From NCBI RefSeq assembly GCF_014636295.1, contig NZ_BMEC01000011.1:62001-126000 (forward strand): a stretch of 64,000 bases of DNA, in the 5' to 3' direction. Made by a program: the position numbers and the translations under genes. Under the pieces are notes generated by a model. It did not search any database. It worked only from the letters and a program-made list of their open reading frames with translations, and was not told the DNA's origin. This stretch comes from Marivirga lumbricoides. GTDB taxonomy: Bacteria; Bacteroidota; Bacteroidia; Cytophagales; Cyclobacteriaceae. This document shows positions 20,701 to 29,324 of the stretch, piece after piece; the first letter of the stretch is position 1; the number at the start of each line of letters is the position of its first letter.

Positions 20701-20880
20701 GTTACCATCCAGATCTGTAGTTACTCCATTACTGGTACCTACTTCTAAAATATTAACTCCGGGGAGGGTTTCACCAGTGGCGCCATCCTTTACCTGACCG
20801 GAAACTGTCCTGCTTTGAGCCATTACATTTGCCAAAGGAATGAGAGACAGCATTGTCATTATTAGTAAAAATTTTTTCAT
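17797..20880 (-). CDS. SusC/RagA-family TonB-linked outer-membrane importer
   Basis: The 1027-residue protein has a signal peptide ending ANVMAQ, a CarboxypepD_reg-like domain (about 25-105, 'VSGQVKDGATGETLPGVNI'), the SusC signature 'VVVVGYG' (about 106-112), a plug with 'LFVVDGIPL' and 'GARGANGVVLITTKSGK', and a long beta barrel ending TLTVGVNVTF. It imports oligosaccharides bound by SusD using TonB energy. It is the first gene of the minus-strand locus, divergent from lacI at 21168, with a LacI-type operator in the shared 287-bp intergenic region. Confidence 0.96.
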   Translation of the reverse strand: MKKFLLIMTMLSLIPLANVMAQSRTVSGQVKDGATGETLPGVNILEVGTSNGVTTDLDGNYQLSVGEGASLKFSFIGYKEQTIAVNGRSVIDVTLTEDIAQLSEVVVVGYGQIEARDATGAVERISSKEFNGGVIGSPEQLIQGKSAGVQITSASGEPGAGINIRIRGTSSVRNGNNPLFVVDGIPLSGGDVTAGGLDVGSGTSSPRNPLNFLNPNDIESIDILKDASATAIYGARGANGVVLITTKSGKGAKKSISYGASVSWAVPANKFDLLDREQYLSNLTDFGADPEELDFGGDTDWQEAITRTAISNKHDLSYADGYKTGNYRVSLGYENQEGVVENSAMERLNARLNFNQRFLNDKLNFNTQITLSRINDVAPPITNNAGFEGDLLGAAYAANPTLPNNAETQVSGIRNPLAMLKYNLDEAQTDRALINLSLDYDITDYLNFQVNGGFDNSSSVRNQVVSPELLVATTAGKGQAGISSIETSSNLFEALLNFNKKVGDGNLSVLAGYSYQEFDRRGYTLQGIGFQGVSDMDRMVEILDDAGDNIRARISNDYQQFGVDDNRFFVNTLRPTVGTVESPGNFADVPIDGVVEDKFGEVDELQSFFGRVNYNLLDKYLFTATVRADGSSRFGEDNKYGVFPSAAFAWRVSDESFMPDAFTNLKFRLGYGVTGNQEIPHNLYQRRQGYSDIGFNDGGEIIIPGLQTIAFDNPNLKWEETAQTNIGIDFGFINNRLTGTLDFYKKNTTDLLIQVTSAQPAPQPFTWFNLDADVINQGVEFSLNYVLLDNSDLTWDFGFNLSYNDNKVEGYDGSIDTGEISGQGLTNAFAQRITGGQSLFAYYLRDFQGYDENGIATYNDGDFQQFLGKSPIPIYNLGINTSAVYGNWDLSLYLNGQFGHYIYNNTANAFFTAGAYGNGRNVTEDVLTSGEAPINAPDVSTRFLEKGDYLRLQNVALGYTFNIGQDSFIKSLRAYANAQNLFVLTDYSGIDPEVNVNKSLNDVPSLGIDYTSFPRPRTLTVGVNVTF

Positions 20881-21080
20881 GAATTGTTAGTTTTAATTTG
20901 TAAATTTTCAAGTACTCATTTAAGAATAAAATATTTTAATTCTATGGGTTTGTAAAAGTTAATTTTGCTTTTTCATCATTGTAAAGTTTAGATTGCTGTT
21001 ATTTACCATTTTTATAACTTCAATGTAATTATTCGAAAATAATAGTGCAAGACATTGTGTAATAATTGCACAAGTTAACA

Positions 21081-21100
21081 TTTACGTAATCGTTTACGTA
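21081..21100. promoter_or_regulatory. LacI-family operator of the trehalose-type locus
   Basis: The core at 21085-21098 is CGTAATCGTTTACG, an imperfect palindrome with a central CG typical of LacI-family operators; the flanking A and T extend it to 21084-21099. The 8-mer TTTACGTA occurs at 21081 and again at 21093, a 12-bp displacement. The site lies in the SusC-lacI divergent region, so it probably controls both. Binding by the adjacent regulator is inferred from position and from the similar arrangement in the second locus. Confidence 0.7.
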
Positions 21101-21113
21101 CGAAAAAAATGAC

Positions 21114-21136
21114 TTATTTAGAATTTTTCTAAATAA
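21114..21136. promoter_or_regulatory. 23-bp inverted repeat in the lacI leader
   Basis: The arms TTATTTAGAA and TCTAAATAA-type sequence form an almost perfect AT-rich dyad ending 31 bp before the lacI ATG. It could be a second regulator site or a weak hairpin in the leader RNA; no T-run follows the second arm, so it is not a standard terminator. Confidence 0.4.
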
Positions 21137-21167
21137 ATTTAGTGATTTTTGTCAAAATAATATCGGA

Positions 21168-22217
21168 ATGGGCAAACATAATACAAGGTTAAAAGATATA
21201 GCAGATAAATTAGGGATAAGCATTCCAACAGTTTCAAGGGCATTAAATGATAAACCAGACATTGGTATAGAAACTAAAAGAAAGGTGATGGAACTTGCAG
21301 AAGAAATGCATTACCAGAGAAATGAATTTGCTATCAATTTTAAAAATCAACAATCTTTTATCATAGGCGTCATCATTCCACAAATTGTGCATCATTTCTT
21401 CTCCAATATCATTAATGGAATTATCACTGAAGCTGAAAAATTCGGCTACAGTGTGATGATTTTTCAAAGTAATGAAAGTTACCATTCTGAATTAAAAGGG
21501 ACCAAGACCTTTAGAAAAAGTATGATTGACGGCTTAATTATTTCTTTAGCAGACACTACCGATGATTATTCTCACCTTAGCTCTCTTCAAGAGCATAAAA
21601 TACCTGTAGTGTTAATAGATAAGGTGACAGATAGATTAGAGGCAAGCAAAATCGTTTGCAATGATTATCAAGGGGCGTATGATGCTACTTCCCATCTTAT
21701 TGAGGTAGGTAAAAGAAGAATTGCTCACCTCACAGGATCATTAACACCATTAACTACTCGCGAAAGGTACCGAGGTTATTGCGATGCATTAAAAAACAAT
21801 GACTTAAAGCTGGACAATGAACTTATTAGGTATTGTGATCTGGTATCAGGAGAAGAAGGCTATCAGGAAATGAAAACATTAATCAGTTTATCTAATCCTC
21901 CTGATGCTATTTTTTGCGCAACAGACCCGACTGCAATTGGCGCCATTAATGCTGTTAAAGATAGTGGTCTTAAAGTACCAGAAGATATTGCTGTGATAGG
22001 TTTCAGTAATTGGAGTATGTCTTCAGTGATTGATCCACCTCTTTCTTCAGTTATCCAGCCGGATGTGGAAATGGGTGAACAAGCAGTAAGGCTCATCATT
22101 GAAGAAATTGAAAATATAAGAAATGATAAACCAGTGGTTTTTAAAACCCATGTGATGAAAACTGCTTTAATACTAAGGCAGTCAACACTAGGTAAAAAGG
22201 AAGGAGTGAATGTTTAA
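21168..22217 (+). CDS. LacI-family transcriptional regulator (trehalose-type locus)
   Basis: The 349-residue protein starts with the LacI HTH (TRLKDIADKLGISIPTVSRA), followed by a hinge segment (NEFAINFKNQ) and a periplasmic-binding-protein-like sensor domain beginning FIIGVIIPQI, with the typical 'DAIFCATDPTAIGAINAVKD' and 'IAVIGFSNWSMSSVIDPPLS'-like ends. It is divergent from SusC and most likely controls the SusCD-trehalase operon in response to an intracellular sugar. In the hinge the residue that usually is Leu (inserted into the operator centre) appears as Phe here, whereas the second LacI of the window has Leu. It is not the SARP/HTCS type regulator used by many Bacteroides loci. Confidence 0.93.
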   Translation: MGKHNTRLKDIADKLGISIPTVSRALNDKPDIGIETKRKVMELAEEMHYQRNEFAINFKNQQSFIIGVIIPQIVHHFFSNIINGIITEAEKFGYSVMIFQSNESYHSELKGTKTFRKSMIDGLIISLADTTDDYSHLSSLQEHKIPVVLIDKVTDRLEASKIVCNDYQGAYDATSHLIEVGKRRIAHLTGSLTPLTTRERYRGYCDALKNNDLKLDNELIRYCDLVSGEEGYQEMKTLISLSNPPDAIFCATDPTAIGAINAVKDSGLKVPEDIAVIGFSNWSMSSVIDPPLSSVIQPDVEMGEQAVRLIIEEIENIRNDKPVVFKTHVMKTALILRQSTLGKKEGVNV

Positions 22218-22234
22218 AACTATTTTCACTCCTT
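22201..22234 (+). terminator. Putative terminator of the lacI gene
   Basis: A 10-bp stem (AAGGAGTGAA at 22201 and TTCACTCCTT at 22225) overlaps the last codons of lacI; the loop is 14 nt and the T-run is short, so it is probably a modest terminator. Confidence 0.5.
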
Positions 22235-22299
22235 TAAAATATCAAAACTCTAAATCTGGTTAGAATTCTTTCAATGCCAGATTAGCCCAGAAGAATTCT

Positions 22300-22761
22300 T
22301 TACACAGGCATTTTAATCATTTTTAAATCAATTAGTTTGGACTCCTCATACCCTATTGATAGATAACCAAACACTCCTCCTGAAGATTCTGCGACTTTCT
22401 TAGCAATATCTCTCATTGATTCTACAAACTGGCCTGCCCATCTTTTATCCAGTTTTGGTATAATATCATTCAGCTTTCCCAACTCCTCAATAATAATTTT
22501 ACTTCTTACTTCCGGATCTGAAGGATAACTTTCTAACAAATCATCTAATATCGATTCAAAATTAGGTGCCACCCAGTTATAGTAAGAGATGAGTTCAATT
22601 CTAGCTCTCTTCTGTTTCATTTTAGTAAGCGCTATGGCTTCCTGCAATTCTCTGTTACTTATATGTTCATCTGCTCCTGCAATTAGGATAGTAATCATTG
22701 CTGGTGTTTTCTCAAATAATCCGATTTCAGTTTCGGAAAGACTTTTAAATTCAGGTATCAT
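22300..22761 (-). CDS. TerB-like helical protein
   Basis: The 153-residue cytoplasmic protein has no signal peptide or membrane segment. The N-terminal part 'FEKTPAMITILIAGADEHIS' followed by 'NRELQEAIALTKMKQ' resembles the TerB/TerB-like helical domain, where an acidic 'AD..is..El' segment binds metal ions in some members. The rest is helical with many charged residues and 'SSGGVFGYLSIGYEES' near the end. No ter operon genes are near, so tellurite resistance is not supported. The assignment is by resemblance and moderately uncertain. It is a single gene convergent with lacI. Confidence 0.6.
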   Translation of the reverse strand: MIPEFKSLSETEIGLFEKTPAMITILIAGADEHISNRELQEAIALTKMKQKRARIELISYYNWVAPNFESILDDLLESYPSDPEVRSKIIIEELGKLNDIIPKLDKRWAGQFVESMRDIAKKVAESSGGVFGYLSIGYEESKLIDLKMIKMPV

Positions 22762-22893
22762 GATTTAGTTTTAATTTTGAGAAGCAATATAATCAATCAC
22801 CTAAATTTTTGCTTTGAAGGAGGAAATTAAATTACTCTTTTCGATTAATCCTGGGTTTAGTGACACGGAGATTTCTAAATTGCCGATACTTAG

Positions 22894-23466
22894 CTAAACA
22901 GGAAAATCCTTATGATGATTAATAGCTTCTATTTGATATTTATGATGGTTTAAATGAGAATTGAAGAACTCCAGCATTTGCGTTACTGTCATTTTTCCTA
23001 CTGCAGGATGATTGAAACTGAAATAATTCAACTTCTCATCAGGATAGGAAGATAAAACTGACCTCATTTCCTCTCTTAATTGGTTCCACTGATCCAAAAA
23101 CACTTCAGCATCAGGAGATAAATCAAATTTCCCTTTACTTTGCTCTAAAACTTTTGGGGCTTTAAACTTCTTTTTTGAATTGAGTCTGTTTACTACCAAT
23201 ATGGTATTTAGTCGGCTTTTCAATCCAAGCTTAACATCCTTCCTGCTAAAATCAAAATTCTTTACGAAATTGATTGACAATTTTTCGGAAGTGTAAAGAT
23301 GGTGCATGACTTCCATCATCGACCAACTTTCGGGTGTTGGTTTAAAAGCTAACTGTACCGGATTAAAAACTTTTAACAAAGCATCATAATATTCTTTATT
23401 CGATTCAATTCTCCGGAAGTACTTCTCAATTTTGGAATGCATACATCTTAATTTTTGTGCCAGCAA
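22894..23466 (-). CDS. DinB-superfamily protein
   Basis: The 190-residue protein matches the DinB/YfiT four-helix-bundle superfamily: 'ESWSMMEVMHHLYTSEKLS' (first metal-binding His region, about residues 42-60) and 'MLEFFNSHLNHHKYQIEAI' near the C-terminus with the HxxxH-type ligands. Members include bacillithiol- or mycothiol-dependent transferases and many proteins of unknown role. The ninth codon is also ATG (23442) and gives a start closer to the usual beginning of the domain. It stands next to the 1.4-kb gene desert, with no operon partner. Confidence 0.75.
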   Translation of the reverse strand: MLAQKLRCMHSKIEKYFRRIESNKEYYDALLKVFNPVQLAFKPTPESWSMMEVMHHLYTSEKLSINFVKNFDFSRKDVKLGLKSRLNTILVVNRLNSKKKFKAPKVLEQSKGKFDLSPDAEVFLDQWNQLREEMRSVLSSYPDEKLNYFSFNHPAVGKMTVTQMLEFFNSHLNHHKYQIEAINHHKDFPV

Positions 23467-23520
23467 TTTAGAAAAATTTATGGAAGGATATAAAAGTTGA
23501 TAGCATCTTTAAAAGTAATG

Positions 23521-24960
23521 ATTAACTACAATTAATCCTGATTAAGTTCATCATAATAATAAGAAGTCCGAAGATTAAACTATGGCTTAAAACATACATT
23601 AATTTATATATTTAATACAATTAATTTTAAATACAAATTCAACTAACAATATAATTAATCTAATATTATCCTATGATTCAAAATTCAAAATTATTACTAA
23701 TACAGTAAATAATAAAACATCACTTTACTAATATCTATATATTATGAACTGATCGTAAATCTCAACTTAAACAACTAAAATAAACTTCGATTGGCCATCA
23801 TAACTTCTGTAGATAATAAATAAATTTAACAAAGAAGTCTCTACATAAAAAGGATATAACAGCAACAAAAAAGTTGGCCTCACAATTAAAACTATAAGTA
23901 ATTCAACCTTCAATAGTCTACCCCAATTTTTAGCAAAAGTAATGGCAAATCTCCCATGAACAGTATATGTAATTATAAGCTAAAACAGCGCTGAGATTTT
24001 AACAGATATAATTAAGATTAACCTCTTGAAAGCAGGAGAAAAAAGTCCACACCTATCTTATATCAAATCTATTTCCACCCTTGAAAATCCCCACTTATAA
24101 ACTTTACAAAATATCACCTGCAAGACAAATACAAGCTGTAATTGAAATGCACAACTACCAATCTCAGAAAAGACAATTCCATTATAATTTCAGGACCACA
24201 CAAAAGAAAATCATTGTTACTAGCCGAAAAAAAATAATTTTAAAACAAAATTAGAAAATATTATTTTTCTAATAATCATTTCAAAAAACAAAACTCTTTA
24301 CCTTAAAGTAAAATCCTCCTAACTGATTCCTTCGAATACTTAGGGCTAAAAGTAATTCATATATTATATTTCAAACACCCTTAAAATAATTATATATCAA
24401 AAATCTTTCATTTACTAAGAAAAACTTACAAATAGCTTATCATCATGTGTAATATATGATTTTACAAGAAGGAAATTCATGTTCTCTTCATAAATAAAAT
24501 TCGTAAAATTAACCTCAGTAATAAATTATAATTTACTTTAATTAAATCTATTTTTATATCTGATTTTTAAGAATTTAAACTAGTCAATCAAAAATTAACT
24601 TTAGGTATAACCTATTAACCAAATTTAATTTGGAACTACCATTTTCAACCTATCTTCTTGTATTTTGAGCGTAAATTACAATTTATTGATAAATAGAGCC
24701 TACAAATTTAAATAATCACATTATAAAAATTTAGAAATATAGGACATGTAATAGCCATCACATGTTAGTTTATATCCCAGAGAATACTAACATCCTAATT
24801 TATACCAAAAATTACTAAATTCAATAATTTAATTTAACAAAGAATATGGAAAAATATTTTAGGTAGATTTTATTAAAAATTGCCCGTACTTCTTCCCTCT
24901 TATAATTATTAAAGCCCACAACATTTTGCTATTTGATCAGGTTTATTTTGTTTAGCCTTT
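23521..24960. other. Gene desert of very low GC and strong C-over-G skew
   Basis: No ORF of note, RNA gene or clear repeat was seen here. By hand count the plus strand has about 120 G and 230 C in 1440 bases, so GC is about 24 percent and C exceeds G nearly two-fold. The flanking coding DNA is visibly richer in GC. No TTATCCACA-type DnaA boxes were noticed. It may be a decayed gene on the minus strand, a long untranslated RNA or a structural AT-rich segment; the sequence does not decide. Confidence 0.6.
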
Positions 24961-24975
24961 TCAAATAAACAGCCA

Positions 24976-26958
24976 ATGAAATTTCAAAATATTGATCAGT
25001 ACAAGCAACATTTTTCTAAGCTCATCCAAAAGGAAAGAGCAGCTGAAATGGACTTTCATCTTAATGAAATTATGTTGCTTAGTGGCAAGCAAAGAGAGCA
25101 AAAAGGAAGGGCAATTTTATTATTGAGTGGCAACGATTCCGGCACTGGTATTGGAGGATCTTTTCTGGTGAAATTTGTAAGAGGAGAAGGCCTGCCTGAC
25201 AACCAGATTTCCATTGGTGATATAGTGATTGCTTCAAAGGAAAAACCGACAGGAAAAGAAGACCAGGGAACAGTGGTTGAAAAGACGGCCAGAAGCATTA
25301 CCGTAGCTTATTCTAAGAGCCCGGACTATAACCTATATGGCAGAAATCTCAGACTGGACCTCTTTTCCAATGATATCACTTTTCAAAGAATGTTAGAAGC
25401 GATTCATTCGCTTACCATCAAATCAAATTTTCACTCAAGGTTAATCAACTTTTTTGAATTTATCGAAGAAAGTGATTTAAGCAATAATTACTCAGAAGAA
25501 AAAGGAAATCTAAATAAAAGTCAATTACTAGCTATACAAAAATCATTAAATATTAAGGAAGTTTCACTTATTCACGGCCCTCCCGGAACGGGAAAAACCA
25601 CGACTCTCTCCTACTTGATCCAGGCTTTTCATCAACAAAATAAAAAGATCTTAATCACTGCTGCTTCCAATACAGCGGTTGATAATATTTTAGAAAAGTG
25701 TATAAAATTAGGTATTCCCTCTCTCAGAATTGGCAACCCCGCTCGAGTAGATGAATCACTTTTGGCACACAGTCTGGATGTACAGTTACAAGACCATCCG
25801 GATTACCAACAAGCAAATAGCCTTTGGAACCAGGTGCAGATTCAGAAGAAAGAACAGGACGAATTAGTACCTGCTACAGGTCAGAACAGACGTGGACTTT
25901 CAGATGAAAAGATCATTCAACTGGCAAATTCTAAGTCCAATTATAGAGGAATTCCATCCGGTAAGCTACGGAAAATGGCTAAATGGATCTCCATTCAGAG
26001 AAGCATTAATAAAAGCTATGATGAGGCCAGAAAATTACAACTGAAGGCAATTGAAGATATTATTGAACGCACAGCAGTAGTATGTGCCACCAACTCCTCA
26101 TCGGGAAGTGACTTATTAAAAGACACGCAATTTGATGTAGTTTGTGTAGATGAAGCCACTCAGGCAACGGAGCCTGAATGTCTTATTCCCCTCCTAAAAG
26201 GTAAACAATGGATTTTAGTGGGTGACCATCATCAGCTACCTCCTACTGTTAAATCAAGTGAAGCTGAAGCATTAAAGATCAGTTTATTCGAGAGATTATT
26301 GGATCAGATTCCACAAGACTGGGTTAGTCTCCTGAAAATACAATACAGAATGCATGAAAACATCATGAGATTCTCAAATGAGACATTCTATCACTCAAAA
26401 TTGATAGCGCACCCTACTGTCAGCAAGCATACTTTAGCGGACCTGCCTGGTTTTACTCCTTTTTTATCACTTAAGCAGCAGATAAATGAAGCGCTCAATC
26501 CCGGAGAACCTGTCGTTTTTATGGAGTATACTCAAGGAAATGAACAACAATTACCTGATAGCTTTTCCTATTTTAATCTGCTGGAAATAAAAAAAGTGGC
26601 TGAACTCACAGATGCCCTGCTATCGTCCCGACTTTTTCCTGAAGACATTGGTATTATTTCCCCTTATGAACAGCAGGTGAACAGGTTGAAGCAAAGACTA
26701 ACAAATTACGGAGTAGAGATTAAAACCATAGACGGCTTTCAGGGCAGGGAGAAAGAAGTAATTATTTTAAGTCTCGTTCGTGCTAATAGTGAAGGATCTG
26801 TTGGCTTTTTAAGGGATTACAGAAGATTAAACGTAGCTTTAACCCGAGCAAAGCGAAAACTGATAATCATTGGTCATGCAGGCACTCTGAAATCTGATCC
26901 TGTTTATAAAAAGCTCATCAATTCAGTCCCGATAATTAATGCTGACTCAATACTATAA
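24976..26958 (+). CDS. UPF1/IGHMBP2-like superfamily 1 helicase
   Basis: The 660-residue cytoplasmic ATPase has an N-terminal beta-barrel-like region (about 1-130), then the SF1B helicase core: Walker A HGPPGTGKTTTLS (about 200), motif Ia ITAASNTAVDNI, motif II VVCVDEATQATEPE, motif III WILVGDHHQLPPT, motif IV 'QYRMHENIMRFSN', motif V 'TIDGFQGREKEVIILSLVR' and motif VI 'RRLNVALTRAKRKLIIIG'. Such proteins unwind DNA or RNA 5' to 3'; the bacterial role is not settled. It directly follows the gene desert and has no operon partner. Length and motifs are complete. Confidence 0.93.
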   Translation: MKFQNIDQYKQHFSKLIQKERAAEMDFHLNEIMLLSGKQREQKGRAILLLSGNDSGTGIGGSFLVKFVRGEGLPDNQISIGDIVIASKEKPTGKEDQGTVVEKTARSITVAYSKSPDYNLYGRNLRLDLFSNDITFQRMLEAIHSLTIKSNFHSRLINFFEFIEESDLSNNYSEEKGNLNKSQLLAIQKSLNIKEVSLIHGPPGTGKTTTLSYLIQAFHQQNKKILITAASNTAVDNILEKCIKLGIPSLRIGNPARVDESLLAHSLDVQLQDHPDYQQANSLWNQVQIQKKEQDELVPATGQNRRGLSDEKIIQLANSKSNYRGIPSGKLRKMAKWISIQRSINKSYDEARKLQLKAIEDIIERTAVVCATNSSSGSDLLKDTQFDVVCVDEATQATEPECLIPLLKGKQWILVGDHHQLPPTVKSSEAEALKISLFERLLDQIPQDWVSLLKIQYRMHENIMRFSNETFYHSKLIAHPTVSKHTLADLPGFTPFLSLKQQINEALNPGEPVVFMEYTQGNEQQLPDSFSYFNLLEIKKVAELTDALLSSRLFPEDIGIISPYEQQVNRLKQRLTNYGVEIKTIDGFQGREKEVIILSLVRANSEGSVGFLRDYRRLNVALTRAKRKLIIIGHAGTLKSDPVYKKLINSVPIINADSIL

Positions 26959-27057
26959 AAGGCTCTATTCGGCAACTATATGAGACCTGACTTAATTTAA
27001 TAAACAATTCAGGAATACTCAACCTTTATGTATAATTTGATCTTACAACCCATATAA

Positions 27058-27363
27058 ATGCTTCAATTTACTATCCATTACGGACTGCATTTTATCTTCC
27101 CTCTTTTAATTGCCTATTTGTACAGCAAATCAGAATGGAAGAAGGCCTACTTCACTTTAATAGCTACTATGCTGGTAGATTTAGATCATCTTTTTGCTCA
27201 GCCCATATTTGATCCTGACAGGTGTAGCATAGGTTTTCATCCATTGCATTCGGAATATGCTATCCTTATCTATTTCTTTCTTTTATTTCCCAAAAGAAGC
27301 AGATTAGTAGCCATTGGACTACTCATGCATATGGTAACTGATTATATCGATTGTTTCCTTTGA
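27058..27363 (+). CDS. DUF6122 small membrane protein
   Basis: The 101-residue protein has about three membrane segments, with conserved His/Asp positions 'MLVDLDHLFAQP', 'FHPLHSEYA' and 'LMHMVTDYIDC'. This pattern fits the DUF6122 family and recalls membrane metal-dependent hydrolase-like proteins, but no activity is known. It lies 99 bp after the helicase on the same strand and ends 10 bp from the convergent SLC13 gene. Confidence 0.8.
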   Translation: MLQFTIHYGLHFIFPLLIAYLYSKSEWKKAYFTLIATMLVDLDHLFAQPIFDPDRCSIGFHPLHSEYAILIYFFLLFPKRSRLVAIGLLMHMVTDYIDCFL

Positions 27364-27373
27364 AATCAACTGG

Positions 27374-29167
27374 TTAAAACGGAAAGAATATAGGAATTAA
27401 GAATGTCGCCAAAAGCCAAAAAGTAAGATTGAGAACAATCCCAACTTTAACAAAATCCGTGAAACGATAGCTTCCCGCAGTGTAAACCATGGTATTTGTC
27501 TGGTAGCCAATAGGTGTCATAAAGCTGGCTGAAGCAGCAAAAGTAACCGCCATTAAAAAAGGCGTGGGACTCAAACCTAAATTAATACTTATAGCTATGG
27601 CAATAGGTGCCATTAGAGCGGCAGTAGCATTATTGGACATCACCTCAGTCAGAATTGCTGTAATGATATACAAGCCGCTCAAAATCACCACCGGGCCATG
27701 GTTTCCTAATTTATGAATTAAACCTGATGCAATGGTCTTATCTAAGCCGGTGTTATTGAGAGCTACACCTAGACTGAGTACACCAGCCAGCAGAAAAACA
27801 ATCTTCCAATTGATGGCTTCATACACCTCACGCATATTAAGTACTTTCAACATTACAAGCGATATGACTCCTGCAATTACTGATATCACAATATCTACTA
27901 CTTCAAAAGTTGCCAGCCCAATTACAATAGCCAGCACAGACAATACTATTAAAAATTGTCGCTTATCGAAATCCAGTACTTTATCAGCAGAAAGCAAAGC
28001 AAATGGTGCATTTTGCTGTGTTTCCTGCTTCTTCAGTTCTTTTACATAGTGGGATTTTACCTCAGAAAGCAATACATCACCAGCTTTGAGTTTTACATCA
28101 TACAAATCCTCATGCAATACCTCATCTCTATGTCTGATAGCCAAAGGAGAAGCTCTGAAACGTCTCCTGAAATCCAGCTCACGGAGGTTTTTACCGTCAA
28201 ATTCAGAATTAGAGGAGATCACCATTTCTACTAATGAAGACCCTTTACCTTTCAGGTTATCGCCTGCCATTTTCACTGAAGAACTATCTAAAATTTTTGC
28301 TCTGCTTTTTAATTCCTTAATATTGGAGAGATTACATCTAACCTTCAGTACGTCATCCGCATGTAATACAAAATCACCAGGAGGTAGACTATACCTGGTT
28401 CCTTTCCGCTGCACTTCCAAAATATCTATCTTAAGATCGTTTACTAACGGACTTTCCATAATTGTTTTACCGATGGAATCTGTATTGTCCTGCAGCTCTA
28501 TCTCGGTAAGATAGTCTCGCATTCCAAATTTCTCCTCTAAATCTTCATTCTGTCTGTTTTTGGGTAGAATTTTGATACCGATAAAAAGCATATACAAGGT
28601 ACCCACTGCTACCAACACCAAACCGAAAGGAAGCAATTGAAACATACTAAAACCTTCCAGTCCGGCCTGAACTGCAATTCCCGAGACCAGTACATTGGTA
28701 GAAGTACCAATATAAGTACAAGTTCCTCCAAAAATAGAGGCAAAAGAAAGCGGAATCAGCATTTTTGAGGGGCTTACTCCTGTGCTCTTAGCTATTTGAA
28801 TCACTACGGGTATGAAAACTGCAACCACTGGGGTATTATTGATAAAGGCTGAAATTAATGCAATCAATAGCATCATTAAACCTAAACCTAATTTGAAGTT
28901 GGCTTTAAAAATATCCGCCAATTTATAAGCCACAAATTGAAGAGCGCCTGTTTTCAGCAATGCTGCACTCATTACAAACATAAAAGCTACAGTAATGGTA
29001 GCTGGGTTACTAAATCCGGCAATTCCTTGTAAAGGTGTGATTACCCCAACCAATACAAGCGAGCAAATGATGAGTAAGGCAATGAGATCTACAGGTAGTT
29101 TTTCAGAGATAAAAAGGATGATTGCGCCCAGTATTACTGCAATAGTGGCTATAATTGAGTAGTCCAT
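27374..29167 (-). CDS. SLC13-family permease with two RCK_C (TrkA-C) domains
   Basis: The 597-residue inner-membrane protein has about 11-13 hydrophobic segments split by a cytoplasmic insert (about residues 205-375) holding two TrkA-C-like domains ('[15 protein letters not shown]...' and '[16 protein letters not shown]'). The membrane halves show '[16 protein letters not shown]' and '[16 protein letters not shown]', the twin S-N-N/T hairpin motifs of the SLC13/DASS family, which carry dicarboxylates, citrate or sulfate with Na+. The RCK_C insert is typical of bacterial members annotated as sulfate or anion permeases. The substrate cannot be given. It is monocistronic and convergent with the DUF6122 gene. 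Confidence 0.9.
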   Translation of the reverse strand: MDYSIIATIAVILGAIILFISEKLPVDLIALLIICSLVLVGVITPLQGIAGFSNPATITVAFMFVMSAALLKTGALQFVAYKLADIFKANFKLGLGLMMLLIALISAFINNTPVVAVFIPVVIQIAKSTGVSPSKMLIPLSFASIFGGTCTYIGTSTNVLVSGIAVQAGLEGFSMFQLLPFGLVLVAVGTLYMLFIGIKILPKNRQNEDLEEKFGMRDYLTEIELQDNTDSIGKTIMESPLVNDLKIDILEVQRKGTRYSLPPGDFVLHADDVLKVRCNLSNIKELKSRAKILDSSSVKMAGDNLKGKGSSLVEMVISSNSEFDGKNLRELDFRRRFRASPLAIRHRDEVLHEDLYDVKLKAGDVLLSEVKSHYVKELKKQETQQNAPFALLSADKVLDFDKRQFLIVLSVLAIVIGLATFEVVDIVISVIAGVISLVMLKVLNMREVYEAINWKIVFLLAGVLSLGVALNNTGLDKTIASGLIHKLGNHGPVVILSGLYIITAILTEVMSNNATAALMAPIAIAISINLGLSPTPFLMAVTFAASASFMTPIGYQTNTMVYTAGSYRFTDFVKVGIVLNLTFWLLATFLIPIFFPF

Positions 29168-29324
29168 TCAGCTAAAAAGTTCTATAAGATAATTTGCACA
29201 AAAAAAATCATTAAAAATCATAAATCCTACTAAACCAATAGGATTTAATTTTAAGTGAAATTATAACCTATTAATGAGACAACCTTCTAATCTTTGAAAA
29301 TGAACTTTATAAAATAATTAAAAG

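Noticed and set aside
23521-24960. Replication origin in the gene desert
   Set aside because: No DnaA boxes of the TTATCCACA type, no dnaA, dnaN or other origin neighbours, and the adjacent genes are an accessory helicase and a DinB protein.
27732-28514. Three plus-strand frames of 92-142 codons opposite the SLC13 gene
   Set aside because: They are antisense to a well-supported permease and show no family features.
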